A DNA stretch of 64,000 bases from Humibacillus sp. (GCA_030452985.1 JAKDLG010000005.1:1-64000); one strand, 5' to 3'; positions 1 through 9,666 are shown, counted from the first letter of the stretch. Numbers and translations are program-made. Notes: generated by a model not told the origin, from the letters alone.

Positions 1-1317
1 GAACTTGTAGCCCTTGGTGTAGTCGAACTTCTCGACCGCACGGATCAGGCCGAGGTTGCCCTCCTGGATCAGGTCGAGGAAGAGCATGCCGCGACCGGTG
101 TAGCGCTTGGCGAGGCTCACCACGAGGCGCAGGTTGGCCTCGAGCAGGTGGTTCTTGGCCTTCTTGCCGTCCTGGGCGATCCAGTAGAGCTCCTTGCCGG
201 CCTTGGAGAAGGTCTCCTGCCGGGTGAACCCCGACATCCGCTCCTCGGCGAACAGGCCGGCCTCGATGCGTTTGGCCAGCTCAACCTCCTGCTCGGCGTT
301 GAGCAACGCCACCTTGCCGATCTGCTTGAGGTAGTCCTTGACCGGGTCGGCCGTCGCGCCGGCCGTCACGACCGTCTGCGCCGGCGCGTCGTCCTCATCA
401 TCGTCGCGGATGACGAAGCCTGACTCCTCGGTCTCCTCGCCTGCGGCCGCCTTCTTGCGGGTGCGCCGCGCCGTGGCCTCGGGCGAGTCGTCATCCTCGT
501 CGTCGTCGTCATCCTCGGCGGCGTCAGCGCTTTCAGTGACCGCGGCTCCCTTGGCTCCGGCAGCGCCTGCCCCGCCGGCAGGCCCGGCCGGGCCATCGTC
601 GGGCTCCTGCTCCTCGTCAGCACCTGAAACTGCGGCGGCCGCCTTCTTGGTGGCACGCTTGACCGGCGCGGCCTTGGTGGCCCGGGCGGTGGTCTTCGCA
701 GCCGGCTTGGCCGCCGCATCGGCGACCCCGCTCGTGGTCGTGGCCTTCTTCGTCGCTGTCGTCTTGCGAGCAGTGGTCTTGGCGGGGGTGGTCTTGGCCG
801 CTGCCGACGGAGCGGATGCCGTCTTCTTGGCGGCGGCTGCCTTGGCGGCCGGGGCCGCCTTGGCCGCGGTCTTGCGGGCCGGCCGGGTGGGCGAGGCCGG
901 CAAGGACTTGGCCGGGGTGGCCTGCTCGGCCGGTTCTGCCTTCGCTGTGCTCTTGGCGCTCGTGGTGGTCTTGGTGGTCGTACGTGCGGCAGACACGGTG
1001 GCTCCCTTGGTACCGGTGCGGGTGTTCTTCTTGCTGGTGCGGTTGGTGCGGGTACTCGGCGACGCTTCGACGACGATGTCGATGCCATGGTCCTCGAACG
1101 TGACGAGAACCTTCTTCATCGCACGCAGCCCCAGATCAGCCTCAACCTGCGCGTGTTGGATGTCGGCGCCCGTGACGGTACCCGTGGCCGCCCCCTTGGC
1201 GAGCAGGTGCAGCAGGGCGGGGTGAGCGAAGGCCTTCGGCAGGGGCTTGGCCGAGGGTTGGGGCAGTGGTTCGGACAGGGGCGTCGCTGCTGAAACGGGC
1301 GGGGCTTGCGTCGACAC
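1..1317 (-). CDS. rpoD: RNA polymerase primary sigma factor (RpoD/SigA), C-terminal part outside window
   Basis: Reverse strand reads ...[37 protein letters not shown]...[51 protein letters not shown], the sigma-70 region 1.2-2 signature. Lys/Ala/Thr-rich N-terminal linker; GTG start at 1317; runs off the window edge. Confidence 0.95.
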   Translation of the reverse strand, partial: MSTQAPPVSAATPLSEPLPQPSAKPLPKAFAHPALLHLLAKGAATGTVTGADIQHAQVEADLGLRAMKKVLVTFEDHGIDIVVEASPSTRTNRTSKKNTRTGTKGATVSAARTTTKTTTSAKSTAKAEPAEQATPAKSLPASPTRPARKTAAKAAPAAKAAAAKKTASAPSAAAKTTPAKTTARKTTATKKATTTSGVADAAAKPAAKTTARATKAAPVKRATKKAAAAVSGADEEQEPDDGPAGPAGGAGAAGAKGAAVTESADAAEDDDDDEDDDSPEATARRTRKKAAAGEETEESGFVIRDDDEDDAPAQTVVTAGATADPVKDYLKQIGKVALLNAEQEVELAKRIEAGLFAEERMSGFTRQETFSKAGKELYWIAQDGKKAKNHLLEANLRLVVSLAKRYTGRGMLFLDLIQEGNLGLIRAVEKFDYTKGYKF

Positions 1318-1511
1318 GAACTACGGTCGCCTTTCGTGGCGGGGTCTGACGACGAGGCGACCGGCGCGAGGGCAGGACGAATCGCCGAGAAGGGCTGGGG
1401 GTTTCGCATCGGACGATGCTCGGCCTGGTGGAGTCGATCTGCGATGCGCGAGGCCCCTGGCCCGCGGTGAGTCGATCTCTCGGTCTGCCTTGTGCAATCC
1501 GCTACCTGACC

Positions 1512-1541
1512 ATTATAAAGCGCCGACGCTCATGATGGAAA
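1512..1541 (-). promoter_or_regulatory. Putative rpoD promoter (TTTCCA-N18-TATAAT)
   Basis: Reverse strand has a perfect TATAAT (1512-1517) with TTTCCA (1536-1541) 18 nt upstream, reading toward rpoD. Confidence 0.6.
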
Positions 1542-1595
1542 ACGCCGGGTGCGACCAAGTGCCTCCGGCGGGCTGCGCGAGGTGCGCCAGGACGG

Positions 1596-1994
1596 TCAGT
1601 CGGCCTTGACTGCGAGCACTGGACAGCCGGCGTCGAGCAGGATCCGCTGGGCGTTCGAGCCGAGGATGAGCTTGCCGACGGGGCTACGGCGACGCAGGCC
1701 GATGACGATGAAGTCAGCAGACTCGGCCTCGGCGACGGAGATGAGGTCTTCGGCCGGGTCGTTGCCCCGCACCAGTGACCGGACGTCGTGCTCGAGCCCC
1801 TTCTGCTCCAACATGTCCTTCACGCGCTCGAGCTCGGCTTCGAAGCGCACCGACTCCTCGGCGTCGAAGTCCTTGCCCCCCCGGTGCGAGCTGATCACAA
1901 CGAGCTTGGTGCTCCGGAGGACACACTCTTCCGCCGCACGCTTGAGCGCAGCGCGACCCTCTCTGGTGGCAACGTAACCCACGACAATGGCCAC
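1596..1994 (-). CDS. Universal stress protein (UspA family)
   Basis: VAIVVGYVATREGRAALKRAAEE...FIVIGLRRRSPVGKLILGSNAQRILLDAGCPVLAVKAD; GTG start at 1994 preceded by AGGAGG. Confidence 0.88.
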   Translation of the reverse strand: MAIVVGYVATREGRAALKRAAEECVLRSTKLVVISSHRGGKDFDAEESVRFEAELERVKDMLEQKGLEHDVRSLVRGNDPAEDLISVAEAESADFIVIGLRRRSPVGKLILGSNAQRILLDAGCPVLAVKAD

Positions 1995-2125
1995 TTGTCC
2001 GGTCCTCCTCGCGACGGAAATAGATCTTGACGGACCGTACCGGATAACGGTTGGGCGGGTGTCGGCTGCCCCCGCAGCGGATGCCGGCACCGGGCCCACC
2101 AGCCCCATTGGGCGCGGCGCACGAC

Positions 2126-3457
2126 CTACCGTGCCAGTGCTGCCCGCACGATCTCGGCGACCTGGTCCTCCTCGATCAGAAAGCCGTCATGGCCGAAGCG
2201 GGAGGTGATCGAGGCCCTCGTCGATCGCGGCAGCGCTTCATGCATCTCGTCGGACAGGCGGGGTGGGTAGAGCCGGTCGGAGTCGACCGACACGATGGTG
2301 CAGTCGGCGCGGACCGTACGGAGAGCGGCCTCCACCCCACCCCGGTCACGCCCGAGGTCATGGGAGTTCATCGCGTCGGTGAGCACGAGGTAGGAGTTCG
2401 CGTCGAAGCGCCGGGCCAGCTTGCCGGCGTGGTGGTCGAGGTAGCTCTCGATGGCGAACCGACCCCGGGTGGAGGCGCCGAGCGGCTCCTCCCCCGTCTG
2501 AGGCGTGCGACCAAAGCGCTCACCCAGCTCGTGCTCGGTGCGATAGGTGATGTGGGCGATTCGACGAGCCAGCCCGAGACCGGCGACCGGCGACTTTCCG
2601 GTGTCGTAGTAGTCGCCACCGCAGAAGTCGGGGTCGGACCGGATCGCGAGCAGCTGTGCCTGGCACCAGGCGATCTGGTCGGCGGTGGTGTGGGCGGTGC
2701 TGGCCAGGACGATGGCGCGCTCGACCCGGTCGGGGTAGGTGGCCGCCCACTCGAGGGACCGCATCCCGCCCATCGACCCACCGATCACGGCCGCGATGCG
2801 GCGCACGCCGATGCGGTCGAGGGCGGCCGCCTCGGCCTGCACCTGGTCCCGAACCGTGAGGTACGGGAAGCGGCTGCCCCAGGCTCGACCGTCGGAGGCC
2901 CTGCTCGAGGGACCGGTGCTGCCCTGACACCCGCCGAGCACGTTGGTCGACACCACGAACCAATGGTCGGGGTCGACAGCACGACCGGGGCCGATCAGGG
3001 AGTTCCACCACCCTGGGGAGGGATGGCCCTCACCAGCTTCACCGGTGACGTGGCTATCGCCGGTGAGGGCGTGCTCGACGAGGATGACGTTGTCGCCGGC
3101 CTCGTTCAGCCGGCCCCATGTCTCGATCGCGATCCGCACATCAGGCAGCGCCGCTCCACGCTCGAGCTGCACGGTGCCGATGTCGACGAACACTCGCCGG
3201 CCGACAGGGTCCCCCTCGCGCCAGGCCCCGTCACGGTCGGCCGAGTGGAGCGGCGCCGACGGGGCGGGGGGCTCAGGCGGCACGGCAGGCTCCGAAGCAT
3301 GGGCGGTCGGGTAGGCAGGGCCGGAACCGTCCACAGGAGTGGGCGATGCGGGCGGACGGGCCGTCAACCCTGCTGTCTGGCCTCCCACCGGCCCCGTCGC
3401 CGATGAGGGTCTCGGCGTGAAACGCCTGGTGCGGGTGTGTCGCCCGGTGATGGTCAT
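2126..3457 (-). CDS. metX: Homoserine O-acetyltransferase
   Basis: 443 aa; FVSTNVLGGCQGSTGPSS, GGSMGGMRSLEWAATYPDRV, alpha/beta-hydrolase MetX signature; long Pro-rich N-terminal extension; RBS GAGGAG. Confidence 0.92.
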   Translation of the reverse strand: MTITGRHTRTRRFTPRPSSATGPVGGQTAGLTARPPASPTPVDGSGPAYPTAHASEPAVPPEPPAPSAPLHSADRDGAWREGDPVGRRVFVDIGTVQLERGAALPDVRIAIETWGRLNEAGDNVILVEHALTGDSHVTGEAGEGHPSPGWWNSLIGPGRAVDPDHWFVVSTNVLGGCQGSTGPSSRASDGRAWGSRFPYLTVRDQVQAEAAALDRIGVRRIAAVIGGSMGGMRSLEWAATYPDRVERAIVLASTAHTTADQIAWCQAQLLAIRSDPDFCGGDYYDTGKSPVAGLGLARRIAHITYRTEHELGERFGRTPQTGEEPLGASTRGRFAIESYLDHHAGKLARRFDANSYLVLTDAMNSHDLGRDRGGVEAALRTVRADCTIVSVDSDRLYPPRLSDEMHEALPRSTRASITSRFGHDGFLIEEDQVAEIVRAALAR

Positions 3458-3484
3458 TGGGTGGCTCCTCGTGCTAGCGCTTGC

Positions 3485-3592
3485 ACACGTCCTGGGAGAC
3501 GTGGCCAGGTCTTCACCCGGGGCACCCCACCGCTTAGGAGGGTTGCCGACCAGCGAGCCGGGGCTTGTCGCTGGTACTCATGACCTTGGTCA
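3485..3592 (-). ncRNA. SAM-IV-type riboswitch upstream of metX
   Basis: Reverse strand: GGTCATGAGTACCAGCGACAAGCCCCGGCTCGCTGGTCGGCAACCCTCCTAAGCGGTGGGGTGCCCCGGGTGAAGACC, closely resembling the actinobacterial SAM-IV core; immediately 5' of metX. Confidence 0.85.
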
Positions 3593-3713
3593 ACCATACG
3601 GGATGCCGGGCAGGTCGACGAGTGCTGCGTCCACGAGATGGAACCGTTTCAAGCGGGCGCAGGCAGGGGCGGGTTCGGTCTGGGTCTGGTCTCGGGCGAG
3701 CCGGCGCCCCCGC

Positions 3714-5054
3714 TCACGCAGCCCAACCCCGGAGCGGCGCCCGGACCCCGTGGTCGAGGGCGGTGCGGATAAGCCCGCAGAGCCGGTGCTCCCCCTCGAT
3801 CTCGAGGGCCCGGTCGACGGCCATCCCTGCCTTCATGCCGTTGCCGGCCCACCAGGCGTAGGCGGCGAAGACCGACAGCACGGGCGCAGCGTGAGGCGAC
3901 GGCGTGGCCCGGCAGAGCCGCTCGAGGCGGGCCACCATCGCCCGCGGGACGAGCACTGCCGCCCAGTCCTGCGCCGGGGTGAGTGCGGGCCACCGCTCCC
4001 CAGACGCAGCCGGCGACGGCGCCGGAGACGGATCGGGCGGCTGTTCTGGTGCGCGTAGGTCATCGCCGAGACACACCTGCAGTTGCGCGACGAGGTCGGG
4101 GTCGACGTGCTCGAGCCGCATCGTGCCGGGGCAGATCCAGGCGATGATGGCATCGCGTAGCTCGGCGAACCGCAGTGGGCCGACGAGCTGAGGCACCATC
4201 GCCTCGAGGGTCACGTCGGTGATCTCGTCGCAGAGCAGGGCGTGCCAGCACAGCAGGGACGTGTCGATCATCACCCGACGCGGCGGCCCTCCCTCGTCGA
4301 AACCGGCACCGACGAAGGGTGGGTCTCTGTCGGCATCCGGGTCGTCGTAACCGTGGCCGAACGCGATTCCGAGGCCGTCATCGAACTCGGTGCCGTACTC
4401 GTCGTCGAGACCACTGCCGAAGTCGTCGTCGAGCTCTCGCCCGCCGGGCCCGAAGCCGATGTCCGCGACAACGCCCAGCTGCTCGTCCACATCGGTGACC
4501 AGCGCCCACGCGTAGCTCTCCTGCCAGTCGGAGATCGCCGACACCAGGGCGTCGTGGCCCGTCGTGATGGGATCGAGCGGTTCGATGAGCCGGGTCATCG
4601 CGTCGCGGGTGCCGAGCACCGCCTGGCCCAGACCGACGAAGGTTGCGAGCGCCGGCACGTCGGCGTCCGCGGGCATCGGGCTCCCCTCGGCAGGGCAGCA
4701 GTCGCAGCCGATCCCGAACCACCACCCGTCACGAACGACCAGCCGCTCACGGAGCGGGATCCGCTCGAGGCCGACCCCGGTGGCCAGCGCGTCGCTGAGG
4801 GGCATGGTCTCGCCCGCGGTCTGCTCGAAACCGACGATGGCCACGGATGTCGGCGCCTCACGGACCAGCGCCGGAAGCAGCGAGGCGGCCGCGAACGCAG
4901 CGTGCTCGGTGCTCGCCGCGTCGAGGCGGGCCATCAGCCCGAGGCGTTTGTCGTGGAAGCAGACGACGACAATGCTGCGATCGGGCCGGAACCCGAGGTG
5001 ATAGGGAATGGCGGCCAACAGCTGGGCGGGCCCGGACAGTGAGATCTTCGGCAT
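3714..5054 (-). CDS. DUF4192 domain-containing protein
   Basis: 446 aa; MPKISLSGPAQLLAAIPYHLGFRPDRSIVVVCFHDKRLGLMARLD is the DUF4192 N-terminus. Confidence 0.82.
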   Translation of the reverse strand: MPKISLSGPAQLLAAIPYHLGFRPDRSIVVVCFHDKRLGLMARLDAASTEHAAFAAASLLPALVREAPTSVAIVGFEQTAGETMPLSDALATGVGLERIPLRERLVVRDGWWFGIGCDCCPAEGSPMPADADVPALATFVGLGQAVLGTRDAMTRLIEPLDPITTGHDALVSAISDWQESYAWALVTDVDEQLGVVADIGFGPGGRELDDDFGSGLDDEYGTEFDDGLGIAFGHGYDDPDADRDPPFVGAGFDEGGPPRRVMIDTSLLCWHALLCDEITDVTLEAMVPQLVGPLRFAELRDAIIAWICPGTMRLEHVDPDLVAQLQVCLGDDLRAPEQPPDPSPAPSPAASGERWPALTPAQDWAAVLVPRAMVARLERLCRATPSPHAAPVLSVFAAYAWWAGNGMKAGMAVDRALEIEGEHRLCGLIRTALDHGVRAPLRGWAA

Positions 5055-5156
5055 GGGCCGAGACTTCCCGTCGAGGCGGGCTCCGGCATCGGCTCAGGGT
5101 CCGGCTGTGTACGACAGGATCCCGGGGAGGGGGGTGTGGACGGTGGAGCGGCTGGC

Positions 5157-5708
5157 TCAGCGCTCCAGTCGTCGTCGCACCGACTCGAGCAGATACGCCC
5201 GGGCAGCATCCCGCACGCCGGCTGCGGGATCTCCCCCGGGCGCCGCGGCTCCGGTGGCATCGCGGTCGGGGCGAGGAGGCACCGTGTCGCCCGGTGCGTG
5301 CCGGTCGGGGGCTGCCGGTGCCGCGGTCGTCTGGGCGGGCTGAGTGCGCCGCGTGCGCCCACCGGGCCTCCACGCGTACCGGCGCGCCTCCCAGATGAGG
5401 AAGCGGTCGGTCTCCTCGACGAAGGTATGCAGCGCCCAGCGCAACACGAGGGCGTCGTCGGCAAGGCCGATGATGGGCAGCACCGACTCGGGGACGAGGT
5501 CGACAGGCGACGCGACGTAGGCCGCCGCTGCAGCCACCAGGGCGAGCCGGCCGGGGGTCACCCCGGTGTACGACCGGTCGAGGGTGGCGTGGACCAGCCG
5601 CGGAACGCACTGGGCCCGCTCGAGGAAGCCCGGCGAACCGGGCTCGCCACTGGCCCGGGCCACGGCGAACACCGTGGCCGCCAACTTGAGTCGGGAGGTC
5701 TTCTTCAT
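5157..5708 (-). CDS. YkvA/DUF1232-like protein
   Basis: 183 aa; AAAAAYVASPVDLVPESVLPIIGLADDALVLRWAL motif. Confidence 0.75.
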   Translation of the reverse strand: MKKTSRLKLAATVFAVARASGEPGSPGFLERAQCVPRLVHATLDRSYTGVTPGRLALVAAAAAYVASPVDLVPESVLPIIGLADDALVLRWALHTFVEETDRFLIWEARRYAWRPGGRTRRTQPAQTTAAPAAPDRHAPGDTVPPRPDRDATGAAAPGGDPAAGVRDAARAYLLESVRRRLER

Positions 5709-5718
5709 CGCGGCGCCG

Positions 5719-6474
5719 TCATCGGCCGAACGAGGTCAGCGGCGGGAACTCCTCCATCGCCTGTTTTGCGATGCGCCCGAGCATGTAGACGTCGATGCCC
5801 CCACCGACCACTCCGCCGACGACGGGCACGCCCCGACCGAGCTTGGCGACGCTGCCTTGCCCGATGCGGCTGAGCAGCCGGAAGCCGATCGCCTTGTTGA
5901 GCACCATCAGAGCCGGCGCCGGCAACTGGTCGAACGCGACCGCGGCCAGCTGACCGCCTGACGCGAAGAGACCTGCCTTCTTCAGGATGTCCTCGCTGTC
6001 GGCGCCGACGAGCGTGAGCAGCACGGCCGAGCGGATCTCGGGCTGGTCGATGTCGTAGCCGCGCACCTTGGCGATGGCCGCTGTCATGCGGGTGCCGAGC
6101 AGATAGAACTCGACCACGTTGACCGGCAGCGAGACGGGCAGCAGGAAGAAGCCCCCCAGCCCGGTCGCGAACCCTCCGGCGGCACCGAGCAGGCGGTGTT
6201 CGCGCCGGATGGCCTTGATCGCGCGCTCGGGGTCGTCGTGGTTCTCCTGAAGGGCTTTCGCCGCCATCTCGTGCGCCGAGTGGAAAGGCCCCTTGCCGTC
6301 GATGCCGAAGTCGAGCAGTCGCTCGATGAGCCGGGTCGCCGCGCCGGTCAGTCCACCCCCGCTGCCGGCGTGGGCCCGGGCGAGGGCCGAGTCGTTCGCA
6401 ACCTTCTGCACGTCACGGGCCGCCTCGTCGGAGGCTCGTTCGGCCTCGTCCGTGTTCCAACCGAGCTTGCTCAC
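5719..6474 (-). CDS. EcsC family protein
   Basis: GTG start at 6474 (VSKLGWNTDEAERAS); RLLGAAGGFATGLGGFFLLPVSLPVNVVEFYLLGTRMTAAIAKVRGYD resembles EcsC. Confidence 0.7.
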   Translation of the reverse strand: MSKLGWNTDEAERASDEAARDVQKVANDSALARAHAGSGGGLTGAATRLIERLLDFGIDGKGPFHSAHEMAAKALQENHDDPERAIKAIRREHRLLGAAGGFATGLGGFFLLPVSLPVNVVEFYLLGTRMTAAIAKVRGYDIDQPEIRSAVLLTLVGADSEDILKKAGLFASGGQLAAVAFDQLPAPALMVLNKAIGFRLLSRIGQGSVAKLGRGVPVVGGVVGGGIDVYMLGRIAKQAMEEFPPLTSFGR

Positions 6475-6553
6475 GTGCGACTCCCCTTCGACGACTTCGG
6501 CGACCGCTGCCTCATCGGGCCGCCCCGACACCGTAATCGGGATGCCGGGGTGC

Positions 6554-6593
6554 GCGCACCTTCGGGGTCGGCCGGCCGGCCCCGAAGGTGCGC
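6554..6593. other. 14-bp perfect inverted repeat in divergent intergenic region
   Basis: GCGCACCTTCGGGG-N12-CCCCGAAGGTGCGC between divergent genes starting at 6474(-) and 6665(+). Confidence 0.7.
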
Positions 6594-6664
6594 TCACGAT
6601 CACCCGTGCCAGGCCGGCTCGAACCGGCTGTCCCACTGTCGCTGCACCCTTCTAGGCTCGGGCC

Positions 6665-7813
6665 ATGGGCCAGCGCATCTTCGACGTCTCCCTCGACGAG
6701 CTCCGCCGCTCGCGCACGAGCGTCAAGTGGCGCGCTCACGCCCCCGACGTGCTCCCCCTGTTCATCGCCGAGATGGATGCCGCCCCCTGCCCGGCCGTCG
6801 TCGACGCCGTGACCTCTGCCGTGGCCCGCGGGGACACCGGCTACGCGTGGTCGCTGCCCTATGCCGCCGCCTGCTCCTCGTTCGCCGACGCCGAGTGGGG
6901 GTGGTCGTTCGACCCCGCCCAGAGCACGAACGTGGCCGATGTGCTCACCGGCATCGTGCACCTCATCGGTCTCTTCACCGACCCGGGTGGGCCGGTGATC
7001 GTCAGCTCGCCCGTCTACAACGCCTTCTTCGACGTCATCGCCTCCACCGGTCGCCGGGTCGTCGACGCTCCTCTGAGCGCGAGCGGAGAGCTCGACCCGG
7101 ATGTACTGGCCCGGGTGTTCGGTGAGCTGCGGACCGGCCGGGAGCGTGCGGTCTACCTGCTTTCCAACCCCCACAACCCCACCGGAACCGTCCACTCCCC
7201 AGCCCTGCTCGGCCGGCTCGCGTCGTTGGCTGCCGAGTACGACGTGCAGGTCGTCTCCGACGAGATCCATGCACCTCTCGTCTACGACGACGCCGTGTTC
7301 ACGCCCTACCTCGCCGTGGCCGGCAGCGAGCGCGGCATCACTGTCACCTCGGCCTCCAAGGCGTGGAACCTCGCCGGGCTGAAAGCCGCGATCATCGTGC
7401 CGGGCCCGGATGCCCTGAGCGACGTGGGGCGGCTGCACCCGCTCGTCACGTACGGCGCGAGCCACCTCGGGGTCATGGCGCAGACGGCGGCGTACACGCA
7501 CGGCCGTGACTGGGTGCACCAGTTGGTCGCCGAGCTGGCCGACAACCGAGCCCTGCTCGCCGAGCTCGTCGAAGAGCGGTTGTCCGGCGTCGGGCTCGTG
7601 GCTCCCCCCTCGACCTACCTGGCCTGGCTCGACTTCAGGGGCGTCGGTCTAGGCGACGACCCTGCCGCCGTGGTGCTCGAACGCGGGCGGGTCGCGCTCT
7701 CTCCCGGCCCTACTTTTGGCGGGTCGGGAGCCGGCTTCGCCCGGCTCAACTTCGCCACGTCGCGCGAGATCCTGACTCAGGCGGTCGACAGGATCGCGCA
7801 CTGCCTTGACTGA
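6665..7813 (+). CDS. MalY/PatB family aminotransferase (cystathionine beta-lyase-like)
   Basis: 382 aa; LSNPHNPTG, VVSDEIHAPLVYDDAVFTPYL, TVTSASKAWNLAGLKAAI. Confidence 0.88.
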   Translation: MGQRIFDVSLDELRRSRTSVKWRAHAPDVLPLFIAEMDAAPCPAVVDAVTSAVARGDTGYAWSLPYAAACSSFADAEWGWSFDPAQSTNVADVLTGIVHLIGLFTDPGGPVIVSSPVYNAFFDVIASTGRRVVDAPLSASGELDPDVLARVFGELRTGRERAVYLLSNPHNPTGTVHSPALLGRLASLAAEYDVQVVSDEIHAPLVYDDAVFTPYLAVAGSERGITVTSASKAWNLAGLKAAIIVPGPDALSDVGRLHPLVTYGASHLGVMAQTAAYTHGRDWVHQLVAELADNRALLAELVEERLSGVGLVAPPSTYLAWLDFRGVGLGDDPAAVVLERGRVALSPGPTFGGSGAGFARLNFATSREILTQAVDRIAHCLD

Positions 7814-9665
7814 CGGGGTCGAGCTCGTGCCGGATGCCGAACGCGTCGGCCCCCCGCTGGCCGCGCTCGTCATCGGCGGCGCGTCGGCCTGCGTCGTGCT
7901 GCCAGGCGACGGCGCCGTTGCCCCCGAGACCTGGCACTGGCCCCTCGCCGAGATGGGCGAACGCTTCGTCGAGCTCGAGTCGCGCCTCGCGCCCCGCTGG
8001 GTGGTATGGTCGGCCGCCGCCGCTCTGGGCGGGGTGGTCGCGGCCCGCGTGACGGTCGCTCGCACCTGGGACCTCGCCGAGGCCCACCGCATCGTGCACG
8101 GGGGGTGGTGGGCGAGCCCAGGTCACGTGTGGGCCGGCTGCCACGGACTGGCAGAAACCGAGGTGCCGGCCCCGCACCGGCGCCGGGCGGGGTTCGACGG
8201 CGACCTCTTCGACCTCGCCGACGGCGACGACGAGACCCTGCTCACCGGGGCCGGTCACCTGCGCGCCGATGCCCTGACGAGCTGGGCCGATCGCCCCGCA
8301 CGACTCGAACAGCTGGCGCAGGTTGCCCTCGAATGCCAGGCAGCACAGGTCGACTCACTGAGGGCCATCGCGGCCGGAGCGGGCACCGGGGCCGGCGTCG
8401 CCGGGCGGATGGTGCGCACCGTCTGGTCGGAGTCGGCGGCCGCCGTGCTCTGCCTCGAGCTCGAACGAGACGGTCTGCCCGTCGACCGCCTCGCGGCCGA
8501 AGACCTCATCAGTGCCTCGGCCGGGCCGCGACCGACCGACGACGCCGATGCCGACGCCATCCGGTCGCGACGTGACCACCGGGTGCTGGCCCAGGCCGCC
8601 GGCCGCGAGCGCACCGACCTGCGCAACCCGGGTCAGGTGCGTGACCTGCTGCGTTCGGTCGGCGTCGACGTGCCGAACACCCGCGCGTGGGTGCTCGAGC
8701 CCTACCGCCAGAGCCATCCGCTCGTCGACGCCCTGCTCACCTGGCGCAAGGACGAGCGCATCGCCACGACGTACGGCTATCGCTGGCTCGACGAGCACGT
8801 CGGCGCCGACGACCGGTTGCGCGGGCGCTGGACCGCGTGCGACGGCGCCGCGGGTCGGATGACCGCCCAGAACGGTCTGCACAACCTCCCGGCGCCCCTG
8901 AGACCCGCCGTGCGGGCCGCGCCGGGTCATGTGTTCGTCCGGGCCGACCTCGGCCAGATCGAGCCGAGGGTGCTCGCGGTCGTCAGCGTCGACCGCGCGT
9001 TCGCCGAGGCCACCCGCAGCGACGACCTCTACGCGCCGGTCGCGGCCAAGCTCGGTGCCGACCGGCCGACGGCCAAGGTGGCGGTGCTGGCGGCGATGTA
9101 CGGCCAGCGCTCCGGTGCCGCCGGTGAGGCTCTCAAGGACCTCGAGAAGGCCTACCCGGTCGCCATGAGCCTGCTCGACCGCGCCTACGACGACGGGGTT
9201 GCCCGGATGCCGGTACGCACCTGGGGCGGCCGGCTGATCCGGTTCGGAGCCGCTGCCCAAGACGCATCGAGCAGGGACGGCGGGGCGGACGGGACTGACG
9301 TCAACACGGCCACCCCCGACCGGAGCGAGCCGGGCGACATCCGAACGGCGGCGAACGGGTCGGGCGGGGCCGATGCGGCACGCGGACGCTACGCCCGCAA
9401 CGCCATCATCCAGGGGTCGGCGGCGGAGCTCTTCAAGGCCTGGGCGGCGACGGTGCGTCGGGCGGTCGCCCCCCTCGGTGGGCAGATCGTGCTCTGCCTG
9501 CACGACGAGCTGCTCGTGCACGTGCCCGAGCAGCACGCCCGAGCAGCCGCCGCCGAGGTCGACCGCTCACTGCAGGTGGCGGCCCGCACGTGGGCCGGCA
9601 CCGACCAGGTACGGTTCGTCGCCGACACGTCTGTCATCACGCGGTGGAGCGAGGCAAAAGGCTGA
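7806..9665 (+). CDS. Bifunctional 3'-5' exonuclease/DNA polymerase-like (orphan PolA-type)
   Basis: 619 aa, TTG start overlapping previous stop; FVRADLGQIEPRVLAVVS (motif A), RPTAKVAVLAAMYGQ (motif B), VLCLHDELLVHVP (motif C). Confidence 0.85.
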   Translation: MTDGVELVPDAERVGPPLAALVIGGASACVVLPGDGAVAPETWHWPLAEMGERFVELESRLAPRWVVWSAAAALGGVVAARVTVARTWDLAEAHRIVHGGWWASPGHVWAGCHGLAETEVPAPHRRRAGFDGDLFDLADGDDETLLTGAGHLRADALTSWADRPARLEQLAQVALECQAAQVDSLRAIAAGAGTGAGVAGRMVRTVWSESAAAVLCLELERDGLPVDRLAAEDLISASAGPRPTDDADADAIRSRRDHRVLAQAAGRERTDLRNPGQVRDLLRSVGVDVPNTRAWVLEPYRQSHPLVDALLTWRKDERIATTYGYRWLDEHVGADDRLRGRWTACDGAAGRMTAQNGLHNLPAPLRPAVRAAPGHVFVRADLGQIEPRVLAVVSVDRAFAEATRSDDLYAPVAAKLGADRPTAKVAVLAAMYGQRSGAAGEALKDLEKAYPVAMSLLDRAYDDGVARMPVRTWGGRLIRFGAAAQDASSRDGGADGTDVNTATPDRSEPGDIRTAANGSGGADAARGRYARNAIIQGSAAELFKAWAATVRRAVAPLGGQIVLCLHDELLVHVPEQHARAAAAEVDRSLQVAARTWAGTDQVRFVADTSVITRWSEAKG

Positions 9666-9666
9666 C

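Noticed and set aside
400-1080. Repetitive tcgtcgtcctcatc / ggccgccttggc tracts as possible DNA repeats
   Set aside because: They are codon-level low complexity encoding the acidic and Lys/Ala-rich sigma-factor linker, not a separate repeat element.
338-1225. Long + strand ORF (295 aa, Ser/Ala/Val-rich) and - strand ORF 366..1088 (Pro/Arg-rich)
   Set aside because: Shadow frames of the rpoD N-terminal low-complexity region; composition biased and no recognisable domain.
2051-3406. 451-aa + strand ORF opposite metX
   Set aside because: Antisense shadow ORF of a high-GC gene; metX on the - strand has clear family motifs.
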